In this document: positions 43,148 to 51,059 of the stretch, in pieces
How positions within the stretch are numbered: the stretch's first letter is position 1
Layout: the number at the start of each line of letters is the position of its first letter
Origin: Runella sp. SP2
Lineage (GTDB): Bacteria > Bacteroidota > Bacteroidia > Cytophagales > Spirosomataceae
Direction: 5' to 3'
DNA: 64,000 nt
NCBI RefSeq assembly: GCF_003711225.1
Contig: NZ_CP031030.1
Location: 2,790,001 to 2,854,000 of the forward strand
Notes under the pieces: generated by a model
The model's input: only the letters and a program-made list of their open reading frames with translations
Told to the model about the DNA's origin: nothing
Database searches by the model: none
Translations under genes and position numbers: made by a program

Positions 43148-43468
43148 ATGCTCCAACAAACCATCTACGAAGTACGAATTACCTACATCGGTAGCCTTAC
43201 GGGCCTGCGCGAACGGGAGCCATTTGTTTGCTATTTTTCAAACTTAAAGAAGACGGTAGAGAATTTGACAGCCCAACTCGCGCTAAACGGTTGGCCACTA
43301 AAAATCAATTACACGGCAGTATATCGCGGACTCAAAATGAAGAATAAATACCACTGCGATTTTGAAGTTGCAGGGCATAAAGTGTTTAGGATTTCTATTA
43401 CTCCTTGCGTACTTAATCCTGTTCTCACAACCCTTGGGATTGACGAAATGCCTGCTTATAAGAAGTGA
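43148..43468 (+). CDS. Hypothetical protein
   Basis: 106 residues from the ATG at 43148; a TTG at 43067 would add 27 residues that look unstructured. No signal peptide. Beta-rich start (TIYEVRITYIGSL) and a basic, mixed body (YRGLKMKNKYHCDFEVAGHKVF). No family recognised. It is flanked by the fmt terminator and a long inverted repeat. Confidence 0.6.
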   Translation: MLQQTIYEVRITYIGSLTGLREREPFVCYFSNLKKTVENLTAQLALNGWPLKINYTAVYRGLKMKNKYHCDFEVAGHKVFRISITPCVLNPVLTTLGIDEMPAYKK

Positions 43469-43491
43469 TTTGTTTTCGGCTCTTTTTTTGC

Positions 43492-43557
43492 AACCATATA
43501 AGACATATAAGGCCATATAAGTTTCTTCTTATAATCACTTATATGTCTTATATGGTT
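43492..43557. repeat. Perfect 20-bp inverted repeat between convergent genes
   Basis: Arms at 43492-43511 and 43538-43557 are exact reverse complements (AACCATATAAG... / ...CTTATATGGTT) around a 26-nt spacer that holds another partial copy (GCCATATAAG). Preceded by a T7 run. Likely a bidirectional transcription stop, built from a CATATAAG word repeat. Confidence 0.8.
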
Positions 43558-43567
43558 CAAAAAAGCT

Positions 43568-44989
43568 TTATTCCGCAACGACTTTGAGTTCTAGGCCGAG
43601 TTTTTTCCCCTCTTCTACCATCAAACCAAACGCCTGTTCGTACTGATTGGGAATGATCCCATCAAGAATCGCTTCCCGAACTGCCGTTTTGATAATCCCC
43701 ACTTCTGCCGAAGGTTTGAGGGCAAAGGCTTGCATGATAACCTCTCCCGTAATGACGGGCTGGAAGTTTCGAATCTTATCTCGTTCTTCGAGGTCGTAAA
43801 GTTTTTGTTCAACCTTGTCAAAATTCGCCAAATGTTTGCGAACTTTATCAGGGTTCTTAGACGTAATATCGGCACGGCAAAGCGTCATTAATGCCTCCAA
43901 ATCATCGCCCGCGTCAAACAACAATCGACGCAAAGCCGAATCGGTAATTTCTTCTTTGGACAGTGCAATAGGACGAAGGTGAAGACGAACGAGTTTTTGT
44001 ACAAATCGCATACTTTCGTTCATCGGCAATTTCATCTGGCGAAAAATGCGCGGCGTCATTCTTGCACCCAACTCTTCATGACCGTGAAACGTCCAACCCA
44101 CTTTTTTGTCAAAACGCTTGGTAGCAGGTTTGGCAATATCGTGCATGATTGCCGCCCAACGTAGCCACAAGTCATTGGTATGTTTTGAAATATTATCAAG
44201 TACCTGAAGCGTATGATAGAAATTATCTTTATGCCCTTTTCCATCTTGGTATTCAGCCCCTTGCAACTCTACAAACTCAGGAAAAATCAATTTTAAAATC
44301 CCCGCTTGATGCAGCAATTTAAAGCCGTAAGAAGGGGTTTTGGCTAAAATAATTTTGTTGAGTTCGTCATTGATACGCTCCTTTGAAATGATGGAAATAC
44401 GCTCAGCCATTTGCACAAGACCGTCAAACGTATCTGGCTCAATATCAAAATTAAGTTGGGTTGCAAAACGCGCTGCCCGCATCATTCGGAGCGGGTCGTC
44501 AGAAAAAGTAATGCCAGGTTCGAGGGGGGTACGAATGAGTTTTTTCCGCAAATCACTCATCCCGTTGAAAGGATCAATAAGCTCGCCATAGTTCGTTGCA
44601 TTTAAGCTGATTCCCATGGCATTGATGGTAAAGTCACGGCGATTTTGGTCGTCTTGCAAGGTACCATCTTCCACAATCGGCTTCCGAGATTCACTGCGAT
44701 AAGATTCGCGACGCGCACCCACAAACTCCACTTCAAGATCGTCAGTTTTGAGTTGGGCTGTGCCAAAATTTCTAAATACAATTACCTGTACACCAAGCCT
44801 TTCGGCCACTTTTTCGGCCAACTCAACACCACTTCCAACGCTTACTATATCAATGTCCTTAGAAGGACGATTCAGGATTAAATCACGCACGTATCCCCCA
44901 ATAACATAGGCTTCAACGCCCAGTTCACGGGCGCTATCGGCAATGACTTGAAAAAGGGGATTGGAGGCTAAAACTTCACTAAAATTCAT
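43568..44989 (-). CDS. CCA tRNA nucleotidyltransferase / poly(A) polymerase family with HD domain
   Basis: 473 residues from the ATG at 44989 (MNFSEVLASNPLF). The class II nucleotidyltransferase core has VIGGYVRDLIL, the catalytic DIDIVSVGSG and RRDFTINAMGISL; the RNA-binding helices include DDPLRMMRAARFA; the C-terminal HD phosphohydrolase has IMHDIAKP. It adds or repairs the 3' CCA of tRNA. A TATCTTTG promoter box at 45011-45018 supports this start over the upstream TTG. Confidence 0.93.
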   Translation of the reverse strand: MNFSEVLASNPLFQVIADSARELGVEAYVIGGYVRDLILNRPSKDIDIVSVGSGVELAEKVAERLGVQVIVFRNFGTAQLKTDDLEVEFVGARRESYRSESRKPIVEDGTLQDDQNRRDFTINAMGISLNATNYGELIDPFNGMSDLRKKLIRTPLEPGITFSDDPLRMMRAARFATQLNFDIEPDTFDGLVQMAERISIISKERINDELNKIILAKTPSYGFKLLHQAGILKLIFPEFVELQGAEYQDGKGHKDNFYHTLQVLDNISKHTNDLWLRWAAIMHDIAKPATKRFDKKVGWTFHGHEELGARMTPRIFRQMKLPMNESMRFVQKLVRLHLRPIALSKEEITDSALRRLLFDAGDDLEALMTLCRADITSKNPDKVRKHLANFDKVEQKLYDLEERDKIRNFQPVITGEVIMQAFALKPSAEVGIIKTAVREAILDGIIPNQYEQAFGLMVEEGKKLGLELKVVAE

Positions 44990-45010
44990 TCGGATTGCTT
45001 TTGCAAACTG

Positions 45011-45018
45011 CAAAGATA
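45011..45018 (-). promoter_or_regulatory. Candidate -7 box (TATCTTTG) of the CCA-enzyme gene
   Basis: Exact TAnnTTTG on the minus strand, 22 nt before the ATG; no TTG at -33 found. Confidence 0.45.
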
Positions 45019-45078
45019 CTATTTCTTTAAACTTTCGCCCGTGAGTTGGTGTTCATTCAAGAAGAAAAAAAAGTATCA

Positions 45079-45603
45079 ATGGAAGAAATAATTAATAAAG
45101 TAGCTAATAGTGGGCTTGTTACTTTGGATTTGGAAGATTATTACCACCAAGGTGAGCGCGTGGTGTATGACCTTAAAGACAATCTTTTTATGGGAATGAT
45201 TCTCAAGGAAAAAGACTTCCGTGAGTTTCTTAAAAGTCACGATTGGACACAGTACGCAGGCAAAAATGTGGCCATCACTTGCACCGAAGACGCCATCATC
45301 CCAACTTGGGCATACATGTTATTAACACTTCAACTTGGGCCTCACGCCCACTCAGTGGTGTTTGGAACCCTCAACGACCTTGAAGAAAAGTTGTTTTTTG
45401 ATGCCATCAACCGAATTGATGTAGAGACTTTCCGCGATGTTCGCGTGGTGGTAAAAGGGTGCAGCAAACACCCCGTTCCGACGGCGGCTTACGTAGAACT
45501 GACGCGCAAACTTCAACCCGTTGTGCAATCGCTGATGTTTGGTGAACCTTGTAGTACGGTTCCGCTGTTCAAAAAACCCAAAAATAAACTTCCACAAACG
45601 TAA
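45079..45603 (+). CDS. DUF2480 family protein
   Basis: 174 residues from the ATG at 45079 (MEEIINKVANSGLVTLDLE), which matches the family start. Further family hallmarks are MILKEKDFREFLKSHDWTQY and EDAIIPTWAYMLL. Cytoplasmic, Bacteroidota-restricted, function unknown; it contains two conserved Cys (AITCTED and VKGCSKHP) that may bind iron or a metal, which is inference. The upstream part of the ORF (45046-45078) is probably not translated. Confidence 0.88.
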   Translation: MEEIINKVANSGLVTLDLEDYYHQGERVVYDLKDNLFMGMILKEKDFREFLKSHDWTQYAGKNVAITCTEDAIIPTWAYMLLTLQLGPHAHSVVFGTLNDLEEKLFFDAINRIDVETFRDVRVVVKGCSKHPVPTAAYVELTRKLQPVVQSLMFGEPCSTVPLFKKPKNKLPQT

Positions 45604-45618
45604 TTCTACAAAGGTTGT

Positions 45619-45786
45619 GCCTCTCCGAGGCAAAATTATCAAAAAAACTAACTTTTGTGACTACAAACGTTGCGCCTCTCCGAGGCAAAATTGTCGAAAA
45701 ACAGCTTCGGAGAAGCTTAACATTTGTAACAACAAACGTTGCGCCTCTCCGAGGCAAAATTATCGAAAAACAGCTTCGGAGAAGCT
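45619..45786. repeat. Three tandem palindrome units (GCCTCTCCGAGGC, AGCTTCGGAGAAGCT)
   Basis: GCCTC-TCC-GAGGC occurs at 45619-45631, 45674-45686 and 45743-45755 (spacing 55 and 69 nt). AGCTTC-GGA-GAAGCT occurs at 45703-45717 and 45772-45786. The parts in between are also alike (CAAACGTTGC before, AAAATTNTCGAAAAACAG after). Open frames across it in both directions are repeats of the DNA, not genes. It fills the 207-nt gap between two convergent genes. Confidence 0.88.
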
Positions 45787-45810
45787 CAACATTTGTAGCA
45801 TTTGTGATAT

Positions 45811-46656
45811 TTATCCAAAAATATATTGTGAAGCCAACATGGCTTGCGCGAGCTTGAGGTCGTCGATGGGCAAATTGACGCCAAGCTGTGTTAATTCACT
45901 CACTACCAACTCCGTTGCTAAATTACCAACCAATTTATCTTCCGCCAGCGGACATCCTCCAAAACCACGCACGGCACAGTCAATTCGGCGAACTCCTGCT
46001 TTATAAGCTGCTTTTACTTTTTTGGGCGTTTGCGACGATTTTGCGTGCAAATGCGCCCCAAATTCCACATTTGGGAATTTTTTCACCAAATGCCCAAACA
46101 AGGTCTTAATTTCGTCGGTAGTACTCGAACCGATTGTGTCAGAAGGGGCAATGATGTTAATCCCTTGTTGAACCAATTTTTCGGTAAATTCCTCCACGAT
46201 TTCAGGACTGTAAGCATCTCCATACGGATTCCCAAAACCCATCGAAAGATAAACCACCAACTTTTTATTGGTTTTTTGGCAGATATTCTGAATTTCTACC
46301 ACTTCACCAAATGCCTCTGCAATGGTTTTGTTCGTATTTTTTTGTTGGAACGTTTCCGAAACCGACAAAGGAAATCCCAAATACTGAATTTGCCCAAATT
46401 GTGCCGCATCTTCTGCCCCACGAACATTAGCGACAATGGACAGCAATTTGGTGGAAGTGGTCGATAAGTCTAATTTATCTACTACCTCGGCCGTGTCCCG
46501 CATCTGAGGAATGGCTTTGGGAGAAACAAAACTCCCAAAATCAAGCGTATCAAAACCTACCTGAAGGAGCTTATTTAAGTAATTTATTTTAGCGTCGGTC
46601 GGCACAAAGTTTTCTAAACCTTGCATCGCGTCACGCGGACATTCAATGATTTTCAT
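45811..46656 (-). CDS. Hydroxymethylglutaryl-CoA lyase
   Basis: 281 residues, DRE-TIM metallolyase fold. It has IECPRDAMQGLENFVPTDAK (catalytic Arg-Asp near the N-terminus), GFDTLDFGSFVSPKAIPQM, LVVYLSMGFGNPYGD, FGAHLHAKS (metal His pair) and the active-site loop GFGGCPLAED. It splits HMG-CoA to acetoacetate and acetyl-CoA in leucine degradation. It follows moaD by 58 nt on the same strand, with a TGAG-loop palindrome in between. Confidence 0.93.
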   Translation of the reverse strand: MKIIECPRDAMQGLENFVPTDAKINYLNKLLQVGFDTLDFGSFVSPKAIPQMRDTAEVVDKLDLSTTSTKLLSIVANVRGAEDAAQFGQIQYLGFPLSVSETFQQKNTNKTIAEAFGEVVEIQNICQKTNKKLVVYLSMGFGNPYGDAYSPEIVEEFTEKLVQQGINIIAPSDTIGSSTTDEIKTLFGHLVKKFPNVEFGAHLHAKSSQTPKKVKAAYKAGVRRIDCAVRGFGGCPLAEDKLVGNLATELVVSELTQLGVNLPIDDLKLAQAMLASQYIFG

Positions 46657-46686
46657 TTTAGTTATAGTAAATTATGTAGTAAAGTG

Positions 46687-46704
46687 TTGGTTGTGAGCAA
46701 CCAA
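46687..46704 (-). repeat. Palindrome with TGAG loop between moaD and the HMG-CoA lyase gene
   Basis: TTGGTTG-TGAG-CAACCAA, perfect 7-bp stem, as written on the plus strand. Same loop as the hairpins at 7222-7237 and 7254-7269. Confidence 0.65.
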
Positions 46705-46714
46705 GACCACAAAT

Positions 46715-46963
46715 TTACCCTCCACTCACGGGGGGAATGAGTACAATTTCGTCGTTGGGATGGAGCGGCTGGGTATCGTCGGCATAGTCGGTATTGACAG
46801 CTACGCGCAGCGAAGCCAGTTTTTGAAAATCGGGAAATTGGCTGACCAAATGGCTTTTCAAATCCGCCACCGTTGCTTCTTCGGACAGTTGTAAGGTCAG
46901 TTCGAGTTGGCCAATAATCTCTTTGGCAATCCCAAACGCTAATACAGTTATTTTCATATTCAA
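46715..46963 (-). CDS. MoaD/ThiS family ubiquitin-like sulfur carrier
   Basis: 82 residues of the beta-grasp fold, ending in the diglycine PPVSGG that is activated as a thiocarboxylate for molybdopterin synthesis. The moaE, moeB and other cofactor genes are not adjacent. It lies 9 nt after the VWA gene in a cluster with an AAA ATPase, which recalls cofactor-insertion clusters of molybdenum hydroxylases (inference). Confidence 0.88.
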   Translation of the reverse strand: MNMKITVLAFGIAKEIIGQLELTLQLSEEATVADLKSHLVSQFPDFQKLASLRVAVNTDYADDTQPLHPNDEIVLIPPVSGG

Positions 46964-46972
46964 GTTTTATTC

Positions 46973-48124
46973 CTAACGTAATTGCTCTATGACTCGTTTC
47001 AAACTCTCCAAATTGTGTGCGGGAGCGTGTAAATCCAAATACGGTAAAACCGCTTTTAACGCTTTTACTTCGGGACGAAAATCGGGCGAGCTAGCCAAAG
47101 GATTTAACCAAATTACCCTCCTCGCCTTTCGTCGAATTCGCTCCATATTTTTGGCCAGATCATCTCCATCTCCCGTATCCATACCATCGCTGACAATTAA
47201 CACAATCGTCCGTGAGTTTAATCTTTTCATCGCATACTCGTCCACAAATTGCCTGAGCATCGTTCCAATATCCGTCCCGCCCGACCAATTGGGAACGCGC
47301 TCCGAAAGATTTTCAAGGGCTTGGGTATAGTCCATTTCCTTTAAATCTTCCGTAATTCGTACCAATTTTGTACTAAATACAAAAGTTTCAATGGACTGGT
47401 ACAACGTCTGAAAAGCATACATAAACTGTACCCAAAAGCGGCTGTACAAATCCATTGATTTACTGACATCACAGAGTAAAACCAAACGGATTTTGTTGCG
47501 GGCGGGTTTTCGGTAAAAAAGGTCGATGATTTCTTCACCTTTCCGAAAATTGTTTCGTAACACTCGCCGTAAATCCAACTGCCCGCCATTTTTAGTAATT
47601 TCGTAACGTCGGCTCATGGTTTTGGCCATCCGCTGTACCATTTGGCGCACCAAACGGCGGGCTTCGTGGAGGTCTTCATCGGTGTAAGAGCCAAAATCTT
47701 TGAGCGTCAGGGGTTCTCCCAAACTATACGACGCCAACTCTTCGGTTTGCGATTGTTTGTTGCCGTTTAACCAATTTTTGAGCGCCTCAAAAGCCGCTTC
47801 TCCGTTTTGTTTCGGTTTCTTTTTTTTCTGCTCGCTTTCTTTGGCCTCGTCCTTTATTTTAGAATCAACTGCCTTGGCAAGTTCTTTCCAATATTTCGTA
47901 TATAATTCGTCAAATTCGCGTAGTTGCTTTCGATTTTGAGGAAAAACACTCCGCATCGCCAAGTAAAATTGTTCTTCCTCTCCCAACTGAATTTCGGCCA
48001 ATGCTTTGAGCGCATCGGCTTCACGGTCAGGACCAACGGGCAAACCTTTTCCCCTCAAAAAGCGGCTAAACGCCACCACGTGGGCCGACAACTCAACTTG
48101 GCGCTGAATAAGGTTATCTTTCAT
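46973..48124 (-). CDS. CoxE-like VWA domain protein
   Basis: 383 residues from the ATG at 48124 (MKDNLIQRQ), overlapping the upstream ATPase gene by 11 nt. N-terminal region with FSRFLRGKGLPVGPDREADAL, a charged Lys-rich linker (EQKKKKPKQN), then a VWA domain with MIDAS DVSKSMD and SGGTDIGTML, and VSDGMDTGDGDD. This is the CoxE type of VWA protein, which works with a AAA ATPase in maturing enzymes such as CO dehydrogenase. The partner here is of McrB type. Confidence 0.88.
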   Translation of the reverse strand: MKDNLIQRQVELSAHVVAFSRFLRGKGLPVGPDREADALKALAEIQLGEEEQFYLAMRSVFPQNRKQLREFDELYTKYWKELAKAVDSKIKDEAKESEQKKKKPKQNGEAAFEALKNWLNGNKQSQTEELASYSLGEPLTLKDFGSYTDEDLHEARRLVRQMVQRMAKTMSRRYEITKNGGQLDLRRVLRNNFRKGEEIIDLFYRKPARNKIRLVLLCDVSKSMDLYSRFWVQFMYAFQTLYQSIETFVFSTKLVRITEDLKEMDYTQALENLSERVPNWSGGTDIGTMLRQFVDEYAMKRLNSRTIVLIVSDGMDTGDGDDLAKNMERIRRKARRVIWLNPLASSPDFRPEVKALKAVLPYLDLHAPAHNLESLKRVIEQLR

Positions 48125-49682
48125 AAATTCGACGGAACATATCTCGGGGTAATTCACCAAAACGTCCTTCTGAGAGCATTGGGTTCAATTGATACGTCAC
48201 CACGGCATCCACATTGTCGAGGTCTTCACCAAAAAGCTCTTGCTCCATTCGCGTACTGTACTGCATTTTCACTTGAATGAGCTTGGCATCCAACGGTTTC
48301 CCCCAAGCTTCATTATCTCCCAAAACCAATTGAATTTTTCGCCAATCGTCGTAAAAATATTCTTGCAACAACGGAATCAACTGAAAACGAAATAGTTCAC
48401 ACAATTCTTCAAAAGTAGTTATATTCAAAAAATACGCATGGCCTACGACATGGTCACGGTCGTGCAAAAACTCTATCCGTTCGTTGAGCGTCGCCAAAAG
48501 TTTACCTAAATTGGTATTTTCTACTGTTTTATCGTTCAGGGACGGCAGGTCAGGCAAACATTCGTTAAAGTAAAAACGACGACGTAGGGCGGTGTCCAAC
48601 AAAGCAATCGAACGGTCGGCGGTATTCATCGTCCCGACAATGTACAGGTTAGCTGGCACCCCAAATTTTTCTTGCGAATACGGCAATGTAAGCCAAAGTT
48701 CGTCGGTCGCCCCCAGTCGTTTTGAAGGCTCAATGAGCGTAATCAACTCCCCAAGCACTTTTGAGACGTTGGCACGGTTGATTTCATCCATCACCATAAG
48801 AACAATGGGCGCTTGGGTAAACCGTTTTTGACGATTTTCGGGGGTGTCAGAAATACAACCTTCAAAACTTTGATAATCGGCAGCCCGTAATGCCTCCAAA
48901 CACGCTTCGTAAAAAACGCCTTTACGAACTTTGTACGTGATTTTATCACCAATAGTTTCGGGTCGAATCCCTTCTACAAACTCCTCATAACCAAACGATT
49001 GATGAAATGTTACAATCTTGTGCGCGTACGATTGGCACAACCGCTGCACTTCATAGGTTTTACCCGTCCCTGGCGCTCCATAATAAATGTAATTGAGGGG
49101 AATGGTGGGGCGCTCTATTCGCTTTTGATACGTTTCGGTTGGTTCGGCGACAGCTCGTGCCATTGACGTATTTTTCGCAAACAACTCCGAACGAAACCCC
49201 TCATCTTCAGCTGCCTGATAAATTGCTTTATTATGCAATTCACGATGAGTGGTTGTAGTGGCGATTTGCTTTAAATCTTGCAACGAATCAATCCAATACT
49301 GAACAACAGAATCGTTTTGAAGCAAATGTTTGTCTTGAAACTTGATTTTACCCAACCAGTAATCTGCATTCCCTTTTTCCTCAAACGTTATATTTCCTAG
49401 TTGAAGAGCTGGTTTTGAGAAGTACTCTCTCTTAAAAAGTAAGCTTAACGTAACATTTTTTTCCTTTCCGCTAATTTGTAGGGCTATGTGATTATTCAAG
49501 TTAGCCGTGATTTTTTGGTTTTTTCCGCTTAACGTAAACGCAATTTGTGGTGAGTTTTTAGGAATGTCCAAACTCCTTATCATTTCATTCAGCAAGGAAA
49601 AAAAAAGCCTCACCGCATCATCTTGGTGTATGCGTTTGATTTGCTTTACGACAATTTCTCTTTCCGTTAAGGTACTTTGCAT
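48114..49682 (-). CDS. McrB-type AAA ATPase
   Basis: 522 residues. The N-terminal 190 residues match no family that I recognise. The AAA domain has Walker A YGAPGTGKTYEV (202-209 core), the KIVTFHQSFGYEEFVEGIRP stretch, Walker B VLMVMDEINRANVSKVLGE (294-300 core) and the McrB signature GTMNTADRSIALLD (MNTADRS at 352-358), then LRRRF. McrB-type ATPases usually pair with an McrC endonuclease; none is present. Instead it overlaps a CoxE-like VWA gene, suggesting a MoxR-VWA-like chaperone role, not restriction. Confidence 0.88.
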   Translation of the reverse strand: MQSTLTEREIVVKQIKRIHQDDAVRLFFSLLNEMIRSLDIPKNSPQIAFTLSGKNQKITANLNNHIALQISGKEKNVTLSLLFKREYFSKPALQLGNITFEEKGNADYWLGKIKFQDKHLLQNDSVVQYWIDSLQDLKQIATTTTHRELHNKAIYQAAEDEGFRSELFAKNTSMARAVAEPTETYQKRIERPTIPLNYIYYGAPGTGKTYEVQRLCQSYAHKIVTFHQSFGYEEFVEGIRPETIGDKITYKVRKGVFYEACLEALRAADYQSFEGCISDTPENRQKRFTQAPIVLMVMDEINRANVSKVLGELITLIEPSKRLGATDELWLTLPYSQEKFGVPANLYIVGTMNTADRSIALLDTALRRRFYFNECLPDLPSLNDKTVENTNLGKLLATLNERIEFLHDRDHVVGHAYFLNITTFEELCELFRFQLIPLLQEYFYDDWRKIQLVLGDNEAWGKPLDAKLIQVKMQYSTRMEQELFGEDLDNVDAVVTYQLNPMLSEGRFGELPRDMFRRIYER

Positions 49683-49963
49683 GTTATCTAAGGCTATGTA
49701 TCTACTGTGAAGATATCTTAGTGTTCTATGTGTTTACTTTCAATATTTCACACTATTCTTTCTCCCTGCAAATTACAAAAGTCTCGAAATTTTGTCTAAT
49801 GTGATGGTTTTATGAAGCAAATGTTAAAATAAACCCTGTGAGCGTCCGTTAAGGTATGCGAACGAAAGTTCTTATGTACAATTAGTCTCAATCCCGCTTG
49901 TAAACTTACTAGCGGGATTTTTGTTTTCGTTGAGAGGATTAGTAACTGGTTATGAAAAAGCAC
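49683..49963. other. Noncoding gap with an orphan terminator
   Basis: 281 nt without a supported gene. It contains the word CTATGTG at about 49712 (see 21154-21242) and, near its end, an intrinsic terminator on the plus strand (49890-49923) although no plus-strand gene precedes it. Confidence 0.6.
49890..49923 (+). terminator. Orphan plus-strand terminator
   Basis: AATCCCGCT (49890-49898) and AGCGGGATT (49911-49919) form a perfect 9-bp stem with a 12-nt loop, followed by TTTTTGTTTT. The only plus-strand DNA ahead of it is noncoding, which would fit a small RNA. Confidence 0.7.
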
Positions 49964-50311
49964 CTAAAAATCGGCAGGAAGTAGTTCTTTTAGCAATTGA
50001 TTTATAGAAGACGAAGAAGTCAAATCTGCGTCTTCCAATTCTGCCATATCGAGGGTAAAAATGTTTGTGCCAGGGGCTCGCCAAAGTCGGTCCAACAACA
50101 ACGACAGGTGTTCGGAGGTGCCATCGCTATACAAAATACAGGCGTCAGCTTCAAGAGAGGCAATCCACGTTTTCCGCCATTCGTCGGCTTCTTGTTCGGG
50201 CGATAAATTTTCGAGCCTAAACAGGACGAAATGAGGTAAAAGCTGCGTTAAAGCAAGCAATACATTTTCTTTGTAAATTGAGATGCCAATAAAGTTGATG
50301 ATATGACGCAT
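49964..50311 (-). CDS. Hypothetical protein
   Basis: 115 residues from the ATG at 50311 (MRHIINFIGISIYKENVLLAL). No signal peptide. It carries EQEADEWRKTWIASLEADACILYSD and a Ser/Leu-rich end (SSSSINQLLKELLP). Family not recognised; it may form an alpha/beta domain. It is divergent from the gene at 50303, and the two start regions overlap by 9 nt. Frames starting further upstream would lie entirely inside that gene and are unlikely. Confidence 0.6.
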   Translation of the reverse strand: MRHIINFIGISIYKENVLLALTQLLPHFVLFRLENLSPEQEADEWRKTWIASLEADACILYSDGTSEHLSLLLDRLWRAPGTNIFTLDMAELEDADLTSSSSINQLLKELLPADF

Positions 50312-50770
50312 AAAATACTTGTTTTTGTTGGTTTGTGGGGCTTGTTTAGCATCCTGACCGTAAATGTAATAGCTCAAACCGTAAAAAAAGACCGCTTTAT
50401 TGCCAACCAAGGCGTAGTGACTTGGACAGAAACTGTTGAAATTAAAGACATGGACACGCCCATCATCGTGGAAGCCATAGCCGAATCCTTACAAAAAAAC
50501 CAATACGTTCAATTAGATAGTAAAAGGCTCAATAATGTGTTGACAGGCCGACTTGTTAGTGCACCATCTCTTGGTCTAGCAAAGGCGACTTTTCGCGTAG
50601 ATATTTTATACGAAAGTTACATTGTTTCGGTAAGGGGCATTACGCTAATGCCTTCCACGCCCATTGAAAAAGTCATTTTGAACTCCCAACAACGATTTAT
50701 TGACTCTTTTCCTAACGCCATAAACCTCCTTGACGAGCAACTTTCCCAAACATTTAGCATTAGGTTTTAG
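50303..50770 (+). CDS. Exported hypothetical protein (DUF4468-like)
   Basis: 155 residues with a signal peptide (MTHKILVFVGLWGLFSILTVNVIAQ). The mature part resembles small Bacteroidota envelope proteins with a DUF4468-type domain (VTWTETVEIKDMDTPIIVEAIA, FRVDILYESYIVSVRGI). The match to that family is loose. Terminated by a perfect 15-bp hairpin that it shares with the convergent tRNA gene. Confidence 0.65.
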   Translation: MTHKILVFVGLWGLFSILTVNVIAQTVKKDRFIANQGVVTWTETVEIKDMDTPIIVEAIAESLQKNQYVQLDSKRLNNVLTGRLVSAPSLGLAKATFRVDILYESYIVSVRGITLMPSTPIEKVILNSQQRFIDSFPNAINLLDEQLSQTFSIRF

Positions 50771-50776
50771 GCAAAC

Positions 50777-50810
50777 AAAAACCCCGATAGCGGTTGCTAT
50801 CGGGGTTTTT
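50777..50810. terminator. Bidirectional terminator between the hypothetical gene and tRNA-Leu
   Basis: Perfect 15-bp stem AAAAACCCCGATAGC/GCTATCGGGGTTTTT with loop GGTT; T runs on both strands. Confidence 0.9.
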
Positions 50811-50897
50811 TGGTGACGAAGGCGAGATTCGAACTCGCACAGGCTAACGCCCACTACCCCCTCAAAGTAGCGTGTCTACCAATTCCACCACTTCGCC
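50811..50897 (-). tRNA. tRNA-Leu (anticodon GAG)
   Basis: 87 nt with an encoded 3' CCA. Acceptor stem GGCGAAG/CTTCGTC (one G-U), discriminator A. D arm GGAATTGGTAGAC, anticodon stem CTACT/GGTAG around loop TTGAGGG giving GAG, a long class II variable arm, and T arm GCGAGTTCGAATCTCGC. A promoter with ideal spacing lies upstream and a bidirectional terminator downstream. Confidence 0.95.
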
Positions 50898-50917
50898 GTT
50901 CCCGTTGTTTGGGGTTG

Positions 50918-50948
50918 CAAAAGTAGTAGTCCGAAATGATAATTGCAA
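50918..50948 (-). promoter_or_regulatory. Bacteroidota-type promoter of tRNA-Leu
   Basis: On the minus strand TTG (50948-50946), 20 nt, TACTTTTG (50925-50918), 20 nt before the tRNA 5' end. Confidence 0.75.
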
Positions 50949-51059
50949 ATAGTTTTTTCAAAGAAATTTATTTTCTCCAATCAATTTCTTTCCCTCCCCA
51001 AAAGTTGCTCAATTAAGCAGAGTCGCTTATATTGGGCTAAAATGAACCTTTTTTCCTCC

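Noticed and set aside
45619-45786. CRISPR-like or protein-coding tandem repeat
   Set aside because: Spacers are near-identical, unlike CRISPR spacers, and open frames exist in both directions only because of the DNA repeat.
45539-46006. 155-codon plus-strand ORF across the repeat
   Set aside because: It covers the repeat units, the end of the DUF2480 gene and antisense of the HMG-CoA lyase gene; composition is not protein-like.
48114-49682. McrBC restriction system
   Set aside because: Only the McrB-type ATPase is present. No McrC nuclease or DNA-binding domain was recognised, and the partner is a VWA protein.
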